Assembly: GCF_003626575.1 (NCBI RefSeq)
Contig: NZ_RBDY01000002.1
Coordinates: forward strand, 248,001 to 312,000
Reading direction: 5' to 3'
Source: Streptomyces radicis
GTDB taxonomy: Bacteria > Actinomycetota > Actinomycetes > Streptomycetales > Streptomycetaceae
Length of the DNA stretch: 64,000 bases
The position numbers and the translations under genes were made by a program. Below the pieces are notes generated by a model. That model was not told the DNA's origin, did not search any database, and worked only from the letters and a program-made list of their open reading frames with translations. Position 1 is the stretch's first letter. Every line of letters starts with the position of its first letter. Shown piece after piece: positions 8,098-17,176 of this stretch.

Positions 8098-9162
8098 ATG
8101 GGCTCCGCGTTTCTTCGTAAATCCGCGCTGACGGCCGTGGCGGGCACGGCCGTCGCCGCGCTGCTGCTGACGGGCTGTACGGCCGAGGGGACGGAGGCGT
8201 CCGAGCGGCCGTCCGACGAGTCCTCGCAGGAGGAGACCGACGGGGAGGGCGGGGAGGGCGGGGACGAGGAGGCGCGGGACGAGGTCCTGATGGACTTCGG
8301 CGACGAGACCGACCAGGTCAGGGAGTTGCAGGCGCGCCTCCTCCAGCTCGAGCACTTCGCCGCGCAGCCCACCGGGTACTACGGCGACGTCACGCTGGGC
8401 GCGGTCTCCGAGTACCAGCGCGCGGCGGGCATGGACGTCTCGGGGACGGTCTTCCGATCGACGTGGGACGCGCTGCTCGGCGAGACCGAGGACCCGACGC
8501 AGGAGGAGCTCTTCCCGCCGCAGCAGCTCATGGGCTACGGGGACAACTCCGACCAGGTGCGCGAGCTCCAGGCCAGGCTCGGGCAGCTCGACCACTTCAC
8601 GGAGAACCCCACCGGGTACTACGGCGACGTCACGACCTCGGCCGTGGTCGCCTATCAGCAGGCGCGCGGCGTCGAGGCCACGGGGACGGTCTTCCAGGAG
8701 ACATGGGACGCGCTGGTCGCCGAGACCGCGACGCCCACCGAGGAGGAGATGTTCCCGCCGCTCGAGATCCCCGAGGTGGAGCCCGCGCAGGAGCTCGACG
8801 AACGCTGCCTGACCGGGCGGGTGCTGTGCATCTCCAAGACGACCAACACCCTGGCGTGGGTGATCGACGGCGAGGTGGAGCTGACCGTCGACGTGCGCTT
8901 CGGCGCCGAGGAGACGCCCACGCGCGAGGGCGAGTTCGAGGTGTACTGGAAGTCGCGGAACCACCACTCGACGCTCTACGACTCCCCGATGCCGTACGCG
9001 ATGTTCTTCGACGGCGGCCAAGCGGTGCACTACTCCGAGGACTTCGCGGCCAACGGCTACAACGGCGCGTCCCACGGCTGCGTCAACGTCCGCGACGAGG
9101 CCGCCATCGCGGGGCTGTTCGACGATGTCGTCGAGGGTGACAGGGTCGTCGTCTACTGGTGA
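8098..9162 (+). CDS. Lipoprotein L,D-transpeptidase with two peptidoglycan-binding domains
   Basis: A 354-residue secreted enzyme that makes or remodels 3-3 peptidoglycan cross-links. It has a lipoprotein signal with lipobox LLLTGC (Cys27), an acidic linker rich in Glu/Asp/Ser, two tandem PG_binding_1 repeats (about 62-128 and 141-206, each containing DQVRELQARL, GYYGDVT and a W-DALL end), and a C-terminal YkuD catalytic domain (about 245-354). The active-site motif SHGCVNV holds Cys328, with the upstream His in AVHYSED. The two repeats are very similar, suggesting internal duplication. ATG 8098 follows a good site, AGGGGGAAC. It is followed 26 bases later by the ketopantoate-reductase-like gene and may share its transcript. 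Confidence 0.9.
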   Translation: MGSAFLRKSALTAVAGTAVAALLLTGCTAEGTEASERPSDESSQEETDGEGGEGGDEEARDEVLMDFGDETDQVRELQARLLQLEHFAAQPTGYYGDVTLGAVSEYQRAAGMDVSGTVFRSTWDALLGETEDPTQEELFPPQQLMGYGDNSDQVRELQARLGQLDHFTENPTGYYGDVTTSAVVAYQQARGVEATGTVFQETWDALVAETATPTEEEMFPPLEIPEVEPAQELDERCLTGRVLCISKTTNTLAWVIDGEVELTVDVRFGAEETPTREGEFEVYWKSRNHHSTLYDSPMPYAMFFDGGQAVHYSEDFAANGYNGASHGCVNVRDEAAIAGLFDDVVEGDRVVVYW

Positions 9163-9188
9163 TGCGGCGCTCCGCCCCACGAGCGACA

Positions 9189-10172
9189 ATGAGCCCCATG
9201 CGGTACATCGTGATCGGAGCGGGCGCGGTCGGCGGCGCCATCGGCGGGCGGCTGCACCAGAGCGGCAGGGATGTCGTCCTGGTGGCCCGAGGGGCGCACG
9301 CCGCCGCGTTGCGCGCGGGCGGGCTGCGGCTCACCACCCCCGAGGGGAGGGTGACGTTGCCCGTCCCGGTGGCCGAGAGCCCCGAGGAGGTCGCGCCGCG
9401 CGAGGGCGATGTGCTGATCCTCTCGGTGAAGACGCAGGACACCCAGGCCGCGCTCGCCACCTGGGCGGAGGCGGCGGGTGATCTGCCGCTGTTCACCGCG
9501 CAGAACGGCGTGGCCAACGAGCCGATGGCGCTGCGCCACTTCCGCCGCGTCCACGGGGTGTGCGTGTGGCTGCCCTCGCAGTTCCTCGAGGCGGGCGCGG
9601 TCGTGGCGCCCTGTGGCCCGCTGACGGGGATCCTGCACCTGGGCCGCTACCCCGAGGGTTCGGTCGAGGGCCCGGTCGAGGGCGACGAGACGCTGCGGCG
9701 CGTCTCGGAGGACCTTCAGGACTCCCACTTCGGGGCCCCCGTGGTGCCCGACGTGATGCGGTGGAAGTACGCCAAGCTGCTGTCCAACCTGGGCAACGCG
9801 CTGGAGGCGCTGTGCGGCCCCGTCGAGGGCGAGGCGCGCACGAGCCTCTTCCACCGGGCGCGCGACGAGGGCGTCGCGGCGCTGAACGCGGCGGGCATCC
9901 CGTTCACCTCGTCCGAGGAGCAGGCGGCGGCCCGCGAGGGCCGCATGACCTACCACGACATCCCGGGCGCCGAGCGCGGCAGCTCGACGTGGCAGAGCCT
10001 GCGCAGGGGCCGCAGCGTTGAAGCGGACTGGCTCAACGGCGAAGTGGTGCTGCTCGGCCGGAGGTTCGGCGTGCCCACGCCGGTGAACGAGGCCCTGCAA
10101 CGCCACGCCACGGCGGCGGCCCACGCGGGCCGCCCACCCGGCTCCCTGGCCCCCGAGGAGCTGGGGGTCTAG
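9189..10172 (+). CDS. 2-dehydropantoate 2-reductase (PanE/ApbA) family protein
   Basis: An NAD(P)H-dependent reductase of the ketopantoate reductase family. The N-terminal Rossmann motif VIGAGAVGGAIGGRL starts four or five residues from the start, LSVKTQ and FTAQNGVANE follow at the cofactor/substrate junction, and the C-terminal helical domain has the conserved Lys in RWKYAKLLSNLGNALEAL and a Glu/Asp-rich end (SSTWQSLRRGRSVEADWLNGEV). True PanE makes pantoate for coenzyme A; many actinobacterial paralogues have unknown substrates. ATG 9189 is chosen; ATG 9198 and an upstream ATG 9159 overlapping the preceding stop are alternatives. The stop overlaps that of the convergent HTH gene by four bases. 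Confidence 0.82.
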   Translation: MSPMRYIVIGAGAVGGAIGGRLHQSGRDVVLVARGAHAAALRAGGLRLTTPEGRVTLPVPVAESPEEVAPREGDVLILSVKTQDTQAALATWAEAAGDLPLFTAQNGVANEPMALRHFRRVHGVCVWLPSQFLEAGAVVAPCGPLTGILHLGRYPEGSVEGPVEGDETLRRVSEDLQDSHFGAPVVPDVMRWKYAKLLSNLGNALEALCGPVEGEARTSLFHRARDEGVAALNAAGIPFTSSEEQAAAREGRMTYHDIPGAERGSSTWQSLRRGRSVEADWLNGEVVLLGRRFGVPTPVNEALQRHATAAAHAGRPPGSLAPEELGV

Positions 10173-10642
10173 TCGATCCCGGGGCCCTGATCGGTCTCCT
10201 GACCGGGGACGCGGCTGGTCAGGCGGGTGTAGCGCTGGCGGGCCGCCTGGGGGGTGCCCAGGCCGAGGCCGAACGCGATCTCGTGCCACGTCAGGCCGCG
10301 CCCCCGCGCCATCGTCAGCAGCCCGGCCTCCAGCTCGTCCCACTCGCCCCGCACGCGCGGCACCAGCGTGAGCGCCGCGGTGATGTCGGCGCGGTCCACC
10401 TCGGGCTCGCCATCGGCGCGTTCGGCCGCGCCGCTCATCAGGAACGCCACCAGCCTGACCGCCTCGTGCGGCGCCAGCACGGCCGGATGGGTCTGTCGCG
10501 CGCGCTGCGCGGCGTCGGCCGCGTGCCGCTCGGCGATCCGGAACAGCGCGGCATAGGCGCGCTGGGCGCGCGCCGCCTCGGGGTCGGGGCTGGCGAAGGG
10601 ATCGGTACCGGCCGCATCGGCGCCGGGCGCTTCGATTGTCAT
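10169..10642 (-). CDS. Small HTH-like DNA-binding protein
   Basis: A 157-residue hypothetical protein of a kind seen in Streptomyces. An acidic, low-complexity N-terminus precedes a helical domain, and the C-terminus has a likely helix-turn-helix, LTWHEIAFGLGLGTPQAARQ, followed by RYTRL, similar to sigma-region-4 or MerR-like recognition helices. The ATG at 10642 is preferred over a start 21 codons upstream because that extra part looks non-coding and overlaps the palindromes described separately. Two palindromes just upstream suggest autoregulation. Its target is unknown. Confidence 0.6.
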   Translation of the reverse strand: MTIEAPGADAAGTDPFASPDPEAARAQRAYAALFRIAERHAADAAQRARQTHPAVLAPHEAVRLVAFLMSGAAERADGEPEVDRADITAALTLVPRVRGEWDELEAGLLTMARGRGLTWHEIAFGLGLGTPQAARQRYTRLTSRVPGQETDQGPGID

Positions 10643-10669
10643 GTCCCAAGCGTGACAAGGCACACGAGG

Positions 10670-10693
10670 CGTTGTCAACGGAGTTGATTCAAC
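10670..10693. promoter_or_regulatory. Paired palindromes upstream of the HTH gene
   Basis: CGTTGTCAACG (10670-10680) is a perfect palindrome with a one-base centre, and GTTGATTCAAC (10683-10693) is a second with arms GTTGA/TCAAC. Both contain GTTGA/TCAAC half sites, with centres 13 bp apart. They lie 28-51 bp before the start codon at 10642, a normal place for an operator. On the minus strand the first one contains TTGACA, which could be a -35 element. Confidence 0.45.
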
Positions 10694-10869
10694 GAGATCG
10701 AGCAAACGATCCGTTCAATCGGCGGACATGGCCGTTCTCGCTCAAGGGCGCGCCGAGCGGCCCGCCGCGTCGCGCGCGTACGGGCGCTCGACCGGCGCCG
10801 CCCTTACGACGAGGTGACCCGTCCGACGGCGCGGGCCGCTCCCCGAAGTCCGCCGGGACAGGGCCTAGC

Positions 10870-12189
10870 GTGAGGCGCGTGAACGGTTTCTCCGGACAGC
10901 TCTACCGGCCTGGCGACGGCGGGTACGACGCCGAGCGCGCGGGCCACAACCTCGCCGTCGACCACCGGCCCGCGTATGTCGTGGGCGCGACGGGCGCGGG
11001 GGACGTGGCGACGGCGGTCGGGCGGGCCGTCGCCGAGGGACTCGGGGTCGGCGTGCTCGCGACCGGGCACGGCCCTTCGGTTGCGGCCGACGCGCGGACC
11101 GTGCTCGTCAACACCCGCCGCATGAACGGCGTGACCGTCGACCCGGTGGCGCGCGTGGCGCGCGTCGAGGCGGGCGCGCGCTGGCGCGACGTGCTCGCGG
11201 CGACCACGCCCCACGGCCTGGCCCCGCTCAACGGGTCGAGCCCCGCCGTGGGCGCCGTCGGCTACACGCTGGGCGGTGGCGCGGGCCTGCTGGGCCGCCG
11301 CCACGGCTATGCCGCCGACCATGTGCGGCGCTTCGAACTGGTCACCGCCACGGGCGAGTCGGTCTCGCTCGGACCGGCCGCCGCCGGGGACCTTTTCTGG
11401 GCGCTGTGCGGGGCGGGGCAGGGGAGGTTCGGGGTGGTGACGGCGATGGAGATCGACCTGTTCCCCGTGGCGCGCCTCTACGGCGGCGGGCTGTTCTTCG
11501 CGGCGGACGCGGTGGGTGACGTGGCGCGGGCCTATGCCGCCTGGACCGACGACGTGCCCGACGGGATGGCCTCCTCGCTCAAGCTGGCCCGCTCCCCCGA
11601 TGTGCCGGGCGTGCCAGGGCCGTTGCGCGGGCGGTTCACCGCGCATGTGCGGATCGCCTGGTCGGGGCGCGCCGATGAGGGCGAGCGCCTGGTCGCGCCG
11701 CTGCGCGCCGTCGCGCCCCGGGTGCTCGACACGGTGGGGGACATGCCGTACGCCGAGGTGGGCACCATCCACGCCGAGCCGACCGAGCCCGTGTCCGCGC
11801 ATGACCGCGGGACGCTGCTGGGCTCGTTGCCGCCCCGGGCCGTCGAGACGCTGCTCGCCCTGGCGGGACCGGCGGCGGGGGCGCCGTTCGTGTGCGAGCT
11901 CCGCCACTTCGGGGGCGCGTTCGCCAGGCCGCAGGGCCCGCGCAACGCGATCTGCCACCGGGAGGCCGCGTTCTCCCTCTTCACGGCGGTGGCCCCGGAC
12001 CCGGACCCCTCACAGGACGCGCTGCACGAGGCGTTGCGGCCGTGGGCCCTCGGCTCGTTCACCAACTTCCTCGGCGCGGGCCAGGCCGCCACCGGCTCCT
12101 ACGACGCGCGAACGGCCGGGCGCCTTGCGGCCCTTGAGCGCCACCACGACCCCGAGGGCGTCTTCCGCACCCGCCGCCCGTTGACCTGA
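10870..12189 (+). CDS. FAD-binding oxidoreductase (BBE-like, FAD_binding_4)
   Basis: A roughly 439-residue flavoenzyme of the PCMH/FAD_binding_4 oxidase family, which includes berberine-bridge-like enzymes and sugar oxidases. The FAD domain has RPAYVVGATGAGDVATAV, ATGHGPSVAADARTVLVNT, MNGVTVDPVARVARVEAGARW, the Gly-rich NGSSPAVGAVGYTLGGGAGLLGRR and RRFELVTATGE, and the substrate domain ends with a short BBE-like segment (HHDPEGVFRTRRPL). In the position where many members bind FAD covalently through His, the sequence is TGHGPS, so a single covalent His link is plausible. Two starts, GTG 10870 and GTG 10879, fit. The substrate is unknown; Streptomyces carries many such genes. Confidence 0.8.
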   Translation: MRRVNGFSGQLYRPGDGGYDAERAGHNLAVDHRPAYVVGATGAGDVATAVGRAVAEGLGVGVLATGHGPSVAADARTVLVNTRRMNGVTVDPVARVARVEAGARWRDVLAATTPHGLAPLNGSSPAVGAVGYTLGGGAGLLGRRHGYAADHVRRFELVTATGESVSLGPAAAGDLFWALCGAGQGRFGVVTAMEIDLFPVARLYGGGLFFAADAVGDVARAYAAWTDDVPDGMASSLKLARSPDVPGVPGPLRGRFTAHVRIAWSGRADEGERLVAPLRAVAPRVLDTVGDMPYAEVGTIHAEPTEPVSAHDRGTLLGSLPPRAVETLLALAGPAAGAPFVCELRHFGGAFARPQGPRNAICHREAAFSLFTAVAPDPDPSQDALHEALRPWALGSFTNFLGAGQAATGSYDARTAGRLAALERHHDPEGVFRTRRPLT

Positions 12190-12207
12190 CGCCGTTCAAC
12201 GGGCCGT

Positions 12208-12441
12208 TCAACGGGCCTCGCGGCGCCGGGACAGGATGTGGTCCACCGCGCCGTCGGCGAAGACGACCACCGTGTCGCTGCCATCGGCGGGGAAGTCCGT
12301 GTAGAGCCATGTGTCCCAGCGCGCGTCGGCCGCCGCGGCCGGGTCGTCCCCCGCGAACGTCCGCGAGGCCAGCCGGTCGAACGGCGGGCCGAGGACGGAC
12401 TCGACCTGCTCCGGCGTCATTCCCGGGCCGATCTCCGGCAC
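12208..12441 (-). CDS. Small BamE/SmpA-like domain protein
   Basis: A 77-residue soluble protein. Near the N-terminus, GMTPEQVESVLGPP is the SmpA/OmlA (BamE) fold signature, followed by a beta region (WDTWLYTDFPADGSDTVVVFADGAVDHIL). There is no signal peptide, so it is not an outer-membrane assembly factor; in Gram-positives the fold occurs in small proteins of unknown role. GTG 12441 has a clear ribosome site, AGGGAGG, six bases upstream. It lies 18 bases from the convergent FAD oxidase gene and downstream of no obvious partner. Confidence 0.7.
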   Translation of the reverse strand: MPEIGPGMTPEQVESVLGPPFDRLASRTFAGDDPAAAADARWDTWLYTDFPADGSDTVVVFADGAVDHILSRRREAR

Positions 12442-12515
12442 GAGCCACCTCCCTCATCGCCCCAGGCACGGACGCGACGGACGGTACGGCGGATTCCGGG
12501 GACCGGTCCCGGTGC

Positions 12516-15500
12516 TCAGCCCCGGTAGGCGTGCGGCGCGACCCCCGTGTGGCGGCGGAAGACGCGGCTGAAGTAGGCGCGGTCGTGGAATCCCACGGCG
12601 CGCGCGACCGTCTGCACGCTGTCGTCGCTGCGCTGGAGGCGCTCCTTGGCGCGCTCGATGCGCAGCCGGGTGAGGTACTCCCAGAGCGTCAGGCCGAGTT
12701 CGCGGTGGAACAGCCGCCCCAGGTGGTCCTCGCTCACCCCGGCCGCGCGCGCGATCTGCCAGCGGCTCAGCCGGTGCCGGTAGTGCTGCTCGATGTGCGC
12801 GAGCGCGTGGCGGACCGGCGCGGGGTCGGCGGCGCGCTGGGGGCGGCGTTCGGTCAACGAGGCGAGCAGCCTGGCCAGTTCGGGCTCGGTCAGGATGCCG
12901 CGGCCCAGCAGCACAAGCCCGGGGTGCGGCTCGGCGCGGCGCGCGTCGGCCGCCGTGAAGCCCTGGTCGGAGAGCATCAACGCCGGGGTGCCCGGCAGCC
13001 GTTCGACCAGGTCGAAGCCGTCCATGTCGGGCAGGACGCGGGCCACCACGAGCAGCCCAGGGCGCTCCTCGGCGATGAGCGCGAGCGCGGCGGTCCCGTC
13101 GCCCGCCGCGCGCACCTGGCGCCCCGGCAGGAGGCGGCGCAGCTGCTCGCGCGAGGCGCGCGAGCCGTCGGCGATGACGGCGGGGGCGGCCAGGTCGTCG
13201 GGGCGCAGCGCGGCGAGTACCCGGTCGAGGTCGTCGCCCGCGATCCGGTCGGGGCCGCCGAAGAGGAGGAACGGCGTGTGGCGCAGGGCCGGTTGGTCGT
13301 GTAGGTGGCGCACGGCCGCCCACGCGTCCGCGGTGGGGCGCGCGGCGTCCCAGGCCACGGCCGCGGGGCCGGTCGCCGCGAGGGCGGCCAGGTCGTCGTC
13401 GGGGTGGAGGCGGTGCACGCGCAGGTCGTGGCGGCGGGCGAGCGCGGCGATGTCGGGCGGCACGGCGGCGCCAGGCGCGGCGAGCAGCAGCGTGTCGCCT
13501 GTGGGGCGTGGCCCTCCCGGGTCGGCGGGGGTGGGCAGCGGCAGCGCGAGCTGGAACCCTGGCGGGCCTGGCGCGCGGTGGGGGGCGACCGTTCCGCCGT
13601 GCAGCGCGGCCAGGCGGCGGGCGACGGCTAGGCCGAGGCGCGCGCCGGGGCGGCCCGTGGCGAACGGCTGGAACAGCTCGTCGTCCTCGGCGAGGGCGAG
13701 TTCGGGGTTGGCGACGCGCACCGCGAGATGGTGCGGGGTGAGGTGCGCGGCCAGCGTCACCCCTGGCCCGGCGGCGGCGGTCAGCAGGTGGACGACCAGC
13801 TGCCGCAGCCGCGCCTCGTCGGCCAGCAGGGCGGGCAGGCGGCGCGGCAGGTCGAGGCGCCCGTCCCCCGGGGCGGTTCCGGTCGCGGCGCGAAATGTCT
13901 CGGCCAGCAGCGGACGTGGATCGATCATGCGGCGGTCGAGAGCGCGCGCGTCCGTTTCGGAACCCGACAGATCCAGAAGGTCGTCGATCATCCGCAGCAG
14001 CCTGGCCGCGTCGTCGCGCGCCGGGTCGCCGGGGCGCGTGTGGCGGAGGATCGCCTCGACGGGGGTGCGCAGCTCGTCGGACGCGTTGTCGAGCAGCCGC
14101 GTCTTGAACCGGCTCGCGCGCTCGGCCGCGTCGCGCGCGTGCCGCACCTCGGTGAAGAGCCTGACGCCCTTGAGCGCCGCGCTGATCTGGTCCCCGAGCG
14201 CCCGGTGGAGCGCCCCGTCCCGCGCGGCGGCGGGGCCAGGCTCGAACGCCGCGTGCCCCAGCTGCTCGTCGCCGATGTGCAGGGGTTCGAGCACGGTGGT
14301 GGTGCGCGATGAACGGGGGTGCTCGGGCAGGGGGTTCGCGCCCGCGCCCAGCGCGAGGCGGTGCGCGGTCACCCCGAGTCCCGGCAGGTGCCGTTCGAGC
14401 GCCCGGCTCAGCGCGGCCGTGTCGGTCACGGTGGTCAGCGCGGTGGCCAGCTCGCGCAGGCGCCGCGCCTGCTGCCCGCTCGTCCAGCGCTCGTACTCGA
14501 GCAGCCGGTGCGCCTTGTCCGCGACCATCAACCTCCCCTGCCCGACCAGCCGTTCGCGGCGCGCGTCGGTCGGCTCGGCGTCGCGGAGGCGCAGCAGCGC
14601 GCGGTCGAGGGCGGCGGCGTCATCGGGCGCGTGGACGCGTTCGCCGATGTGGCGTTCGAGGAGGTCGAGGAACGCGGCCCCCTGGCCGTTGAACGCCCGC
14701 GTCAACGCGGCGTCCACGGCGTCCACGGCTGGCTCGCCCGGCTCGTGGGGGACGGCGCCGCCCTGCGTCACGAGCGGCGAGTGGCAGCCGCACGAGCGGC
14801 GGATGACCAGCGTGCCGGGCACGACGCGGCGGGCGGGCGGGCGCGTGCCGCGCAGCCTGGCCACCACGGTGTCGACCGCGAGCGCGCCCAGCTCGGCGAA
14901 CGGCAGCGCCACCGACGTCAGCGGCGGATCGCTGATGCGGGCCTCGGTCGAGTCGTTGAATCCGATCAGCGCGACGTCGTCGGGCACCCGGATCCCGCGC
15001 GCGGCCAGGAACCGCAGCGCGTCGGCGGCCAGCACGTCGCTGCACGCCACCACGCCGTCGAAGTCGCGCCCTGGGCGCAGCCCGCGCACGTCGAGCAGCA
15101 CGCCCATCGCGGCGGCGCCCGCGCCCGCGGCGTAGTCGAACGACGCGGACACGAGCGACCGGTCGCGCGGGATGCGGTGCCTGGCCAGCGCGTCGGCGTA
15201 GGCGCGGAACCGGTCGCGGGCCACCGGGTTGGTCAACGGGCCGCGCAGGCACGCGAGTCGGCGGCGGCCATGGTGGTGCACGAGGTGGCCGACGGCCTCG
15301 CGCATGCCGATGTGGGAGTCGAGGAGCAGCGTCTCATGGCCCTCGATCGCGCGGTTGAGGCTGACGACATGGCCCAGGCGGGCGAGGCGTTCGAGCAGGC
15401 GCGTCGCGCCGGGGCCGCCGCGCGGCAGGCCCAGGGTCGAGGTCCAGCAGATCGCGCCGTCCACGCGCTCGGGGTCGAGCAGCTCGTAGAGGGCGTTGCG

Positions 15501-15698
15501 GGGGGCGGCGCCAGGGCCCGGCGGCACGGAGTCGCCCGGCAGGCAGACGAGGTCGACGTCCTGGCGCTCGGCGGCGTCGAGAACGCCTGACCACAGGGTG
15601 GCGCCCACGCCCAGGTGGATGTTGGCGGTCAGGAGCGCAACGGTGGGGCGGGCCTTGGCGGGGCGTGGGGCAGCCCCCAAGGGGACCACCTCGCTCAT
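12516..15698 (-). CDS. LacI-sensor / pseudo-histidine-kinase / receiver / AraC hybrid regulator
   Basis: A 1,060-residue cytoplasmic transcription factor built from several signalling modules. Residues about 18-315 form a LacI-type periplasmic-binding-fold sensor (VALLTANIHLGVG, ARGIRVPDDVALIGFNDST, PPLTSVALPF, GTLVIRRSCGC). After a helical linker comes a HisKA-like segment, SDELRTPVEAIL, in which the phospho-accepting His is Asp541. The following ATPase-like region keeps GARLGLAVARRLAALHGG but lacks the N-box Asn and a DxGxG box. A receiver-like domain follows (about 800-920), with Ala886 where the phospho-accepting Asp should be (VVARVLPDMDG). The last 100 residues are an AraC DNA-binding domain (LSRWQIARAAGVSEDHLGRL, VARAVGFHDRAYFSRVFRRH). 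It lies 149 bp downstream of the pectate lyase on the same strand and probably controls it or related sugar genes by direct ligand sensing. Confidence 0.85.
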   Translation of the reverse strand: MSEVVPLGAAPRPAKARPTVALLTANIHLGVGATLWSGVLDAAERQDVDLVCLPGDSVPPGPGAAPRNALYELLDPERVDGAICWTSTLGLPRGGPGATRLLERLARLGHVVSLNRAIEGHETLLLDSHIGMREAVGHLVHHHGRRRLACLRGPLTNPVARDRFRAYADALARHRIPRDRSLVSASFDYAAGAGAAAMGVLLDVRGLRPGRDFDGVVACSDVLAADALRFLAARGIRVPDDVALIGFNDSTEARISDPPLTSVALPFAELGALAVDTVVARLRGTRPPARRVVPGTLVIRRSCGCHSPLVTQGGAVPHEPGEPAVDAVDAALTRAFNGQGAAFLDLLERHIGERVHAPDDAAALDRALLRLRDAEPTDARRERLVGQGRLMVADKAHRLLEYERWTSGQQARRLRELATALTTVTDTAALSRALERHLPGLGVTAHRLALGAGANPLPEHPRSSRTTTVLEPLHIGDEQLGHAAFEPGPAAARDGALHRALGDQISAALKGVRLFTEVRHARDAAERASRFKTRLLDNASDELRTPVEAILRHTRPGDPARDDAARLLRMIDDLLDLSGSETDARALDRRMIDPRPLLAETFRAATGTAPGDGRLDLPRRLPALLADEARLRQLVVHLLTAAAGPGVTLAAHLTPHHLAVRVANPELALAEDDELFQPFATGRPGARLGLAVARRLAALHGGTVAPHRAPGPPGFQLALPLPTPADPGGPRPTGDTLLLAAPGAAVPPDIAALARRHDLRVHRLHPDDDLAALAATGPAAVAWDAARPTADAWAAVRHLHDQPALRHTPFLLFGGPDRIAGDDLDRVLAALRPDDLAAPAVIADGSRASREQLRRLLPGRQVRAAGDGTAALALIAEERPGLLVVARVLPDMDGFDLVERLPGTPALMLSDQGFTAADARRAEPHPGLVLLGRGILTEPELARLLASLTERRPQRAADPAPVRHALAHIEQHYRHRLSRWQIARAAGVSEDHLGRLFHRELGLTLWEYLTRLRIERAKERLQRSDDSVQTVARAVGFHDRAYFSRVFRRHTGVAPHAYRG

Positions 15699-15847
15699 CG
15701 TCGTCGCAGGGCGCCTCGGGTGGCGTGGACGATAGCGGGGGCCGGGCGCCCCGGCAAGGGCGCCCGGCCCGTGGGGCGTCGGGCGTTACGAGGGTGTGCC
15801 GTGTGCCGTGCCGCGGGTGCCGCGGGGTGCTTCGGGGTGCTTCGGGG

Positions 15848-16801
15848 TCAGATGTTGCCGACGCCCGCGCCCGCGGTGACGATCGACTTGACGCTGGCTG
15901 CCGGGTCAGGGCTGTAGCCGTAGGGGATGGAGCCGACGGAGCCGCCCGCCTGGCCGGATCCCGAGTTCACGAAGTGGTTGTTCCTGGCGACGATGCTGCC
16001 ATCGTCCGATGATCCCTCGCCGAGGTGGAACGGGTCGTCGGTGTTCTCGAAGTAGTTGGCCTCGACGAGCACGCCCGCGTCCTCGGTGGAGGCGACGCCG
16101 TAGCTGCCGATGTCGTTGTAGTAGTTGTTGTAGACGTGGACGGGGTCGCCGAAGCGGACCCGGGGGTTGCGCTGGTTGACCCCGTCGAACCAGTTGTGGT
16201 GGTAGGTGACGTTGAGGCGGCCCGAGTCCTCGCCCGCGTTGCTGTCGCTGTGGCCGAGGAGCATGTTCTTGTCCGAGTCGTAGGTGTGGTTCCACGACAC
16301 GGTGATGTTCGTCGACGCGCGCTTGATGTCCAGGGCGCCGTCGTTGGGGTTGGTGAAGTCGTTGTGGTCGAGCCAGACGTTCGTCGAGTACTCGACGTTG
16401 ATGCCGTCGTCGTCGGAGTTGCTGAACGTCAGGTTCTGCACGATCACGTTGTCGGCCTCGCGGATGTTGAGCCCGCTGCCGTTGATGCGCCCTGACGTGC
16501 CGACGCCGATGATCGTCTTGTCCGATGACACCCGTGCCATGTCGTCGAGCTGGATCGTGCCGTTGACCTGGATCTGGAGCGGCCCGTCGCTGTCGGCGGC
16601 GTCGATGAACGCGTCCGCGTCGGACACGGTGACCACGCCGCCGCCCGCGCCGCCGGTCGTTCCGGCTCCGAAGCCGGTGGGGGTGCCGACGGCCAGGGTG
16701 GCGGGGGCCTGGGCGTCGGAGGGCTCCGCGGCGTTCGCAGCGGTGACGCCGCCGAGGGCGACGACGGTGGCCAGCGCGAATCGTGCGCTCGTCCTGCGCA
16801 T
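15848..16801 (-). CDS. Secreted pectate lyase (PL1 family)
   Basis: A 317-residue extracellular lyase that cleaves polygalacturonate by beta-elimination, dependent on calcium. A Sec signal peptide (ARFALATVVALGGVTAANAA) is followed by the parallel beta-helix. Visible PL1 marks are NLTFSNSDDDGINVEYSTN, VWLDHNDFTN (the WiDH-type motif with catalytic-site Asp), DGALDIKRAS (calcium ligands) and NVTYHHNWFDGVNQRNPRVRFGDPVHVYNNYY, where RNPRVRFG carries the catalytic Arg. No carbohydrate-binding module is attached. ATG 16801 has GGAG eight bases upstream. The large AraC hybrid regulator follows downstream, which suggests induction by plant pectin breakdown products. Confidence 0.92.
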   Translation of the reverse strand: MRRTSARFALATVVALGGVTAANAAEPSDAQAPATLAVGTPTGFGAGTTGGAGGGVVTVSDADAFIDAADSDGPLQIQVNGTIQLDDMARVSSDKTIIGVGTSGRINGSGLNIREADNVIVQNLTFSNSDDDGINVEYSTNVWLDHNDFTNPNDGALDIKRASTNITVSWNHTYDSDKNMLLGHSDSNAGEDSGRLNVTYHHNWFDGVNQRNPRVRFGDPVHVYNNYYNDIGSYGVASTEDAGVLVEANYFENTDDPFHLGEGSSDDGSIVARNNHFVNSGSGQAGGSVGSIPYGYSPDPAASVKSIVTAGAGVGNI

Positions 16802-16948
16802 GGGATTCTCCGTCCGGAAGGGGTGGAGGTGCTGGAAGGTGCCGCGCGGCTGCTCCGATGCTAGGGCGGGCGCTGTGGACGATGACGGGCCGTGTGTGGA
16901 CTATGGCGCGCGGTGCCCGTGTCAGTGGGCGGGTGCACACTGGGCAGC

Positions 16949-17176
16949 ATGTGCCGCAGCATCAAGACACTCCGCGCTCCCGTCACGCCCGAGGTCTCCG
17001 ACGAGGACATCAGGGCGGCGGCGTTGCAGTACGTCCGCAAGGTCTCGGGCTTCCGCGCCCCGGCCGCTCACAACAAGGAGACGTTCGACGAGGCGGTGGA
17101 AGCGGTGACGGCGGCGACGGCCCACCTGCTGTCCCACCTGAAGGTCAGAGGGACATCAGCGGCCGGGGGCACGTGA
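16949..17176 (+). CDS. DUF2277 family protein
   Basis: A 75-residue protein beginning MCRSIKTLR, with [21 protein letters not shown] and [21 protein letters not shown], which is the complete signature of DUF2277. These small proteins are common in actinobacteria and have no assigned function; the conserved N-terminal Cys suggests metal or redox chemistry, which is not shown. ATG 16949 is chosen because the family begins with MCR; an upstream in-frame ATG adds unrelated residues. Its 3' end overlaps the convergent GNAT gene by 32 bases. Confidence 0.85.
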   Translation: MCRSIKTLRAPVTPEVSDEDIRAAALQYVRKVSGFRAPAAHNKETFDEAVEAVTAATAHLLSHLKVRGTSAAGGT

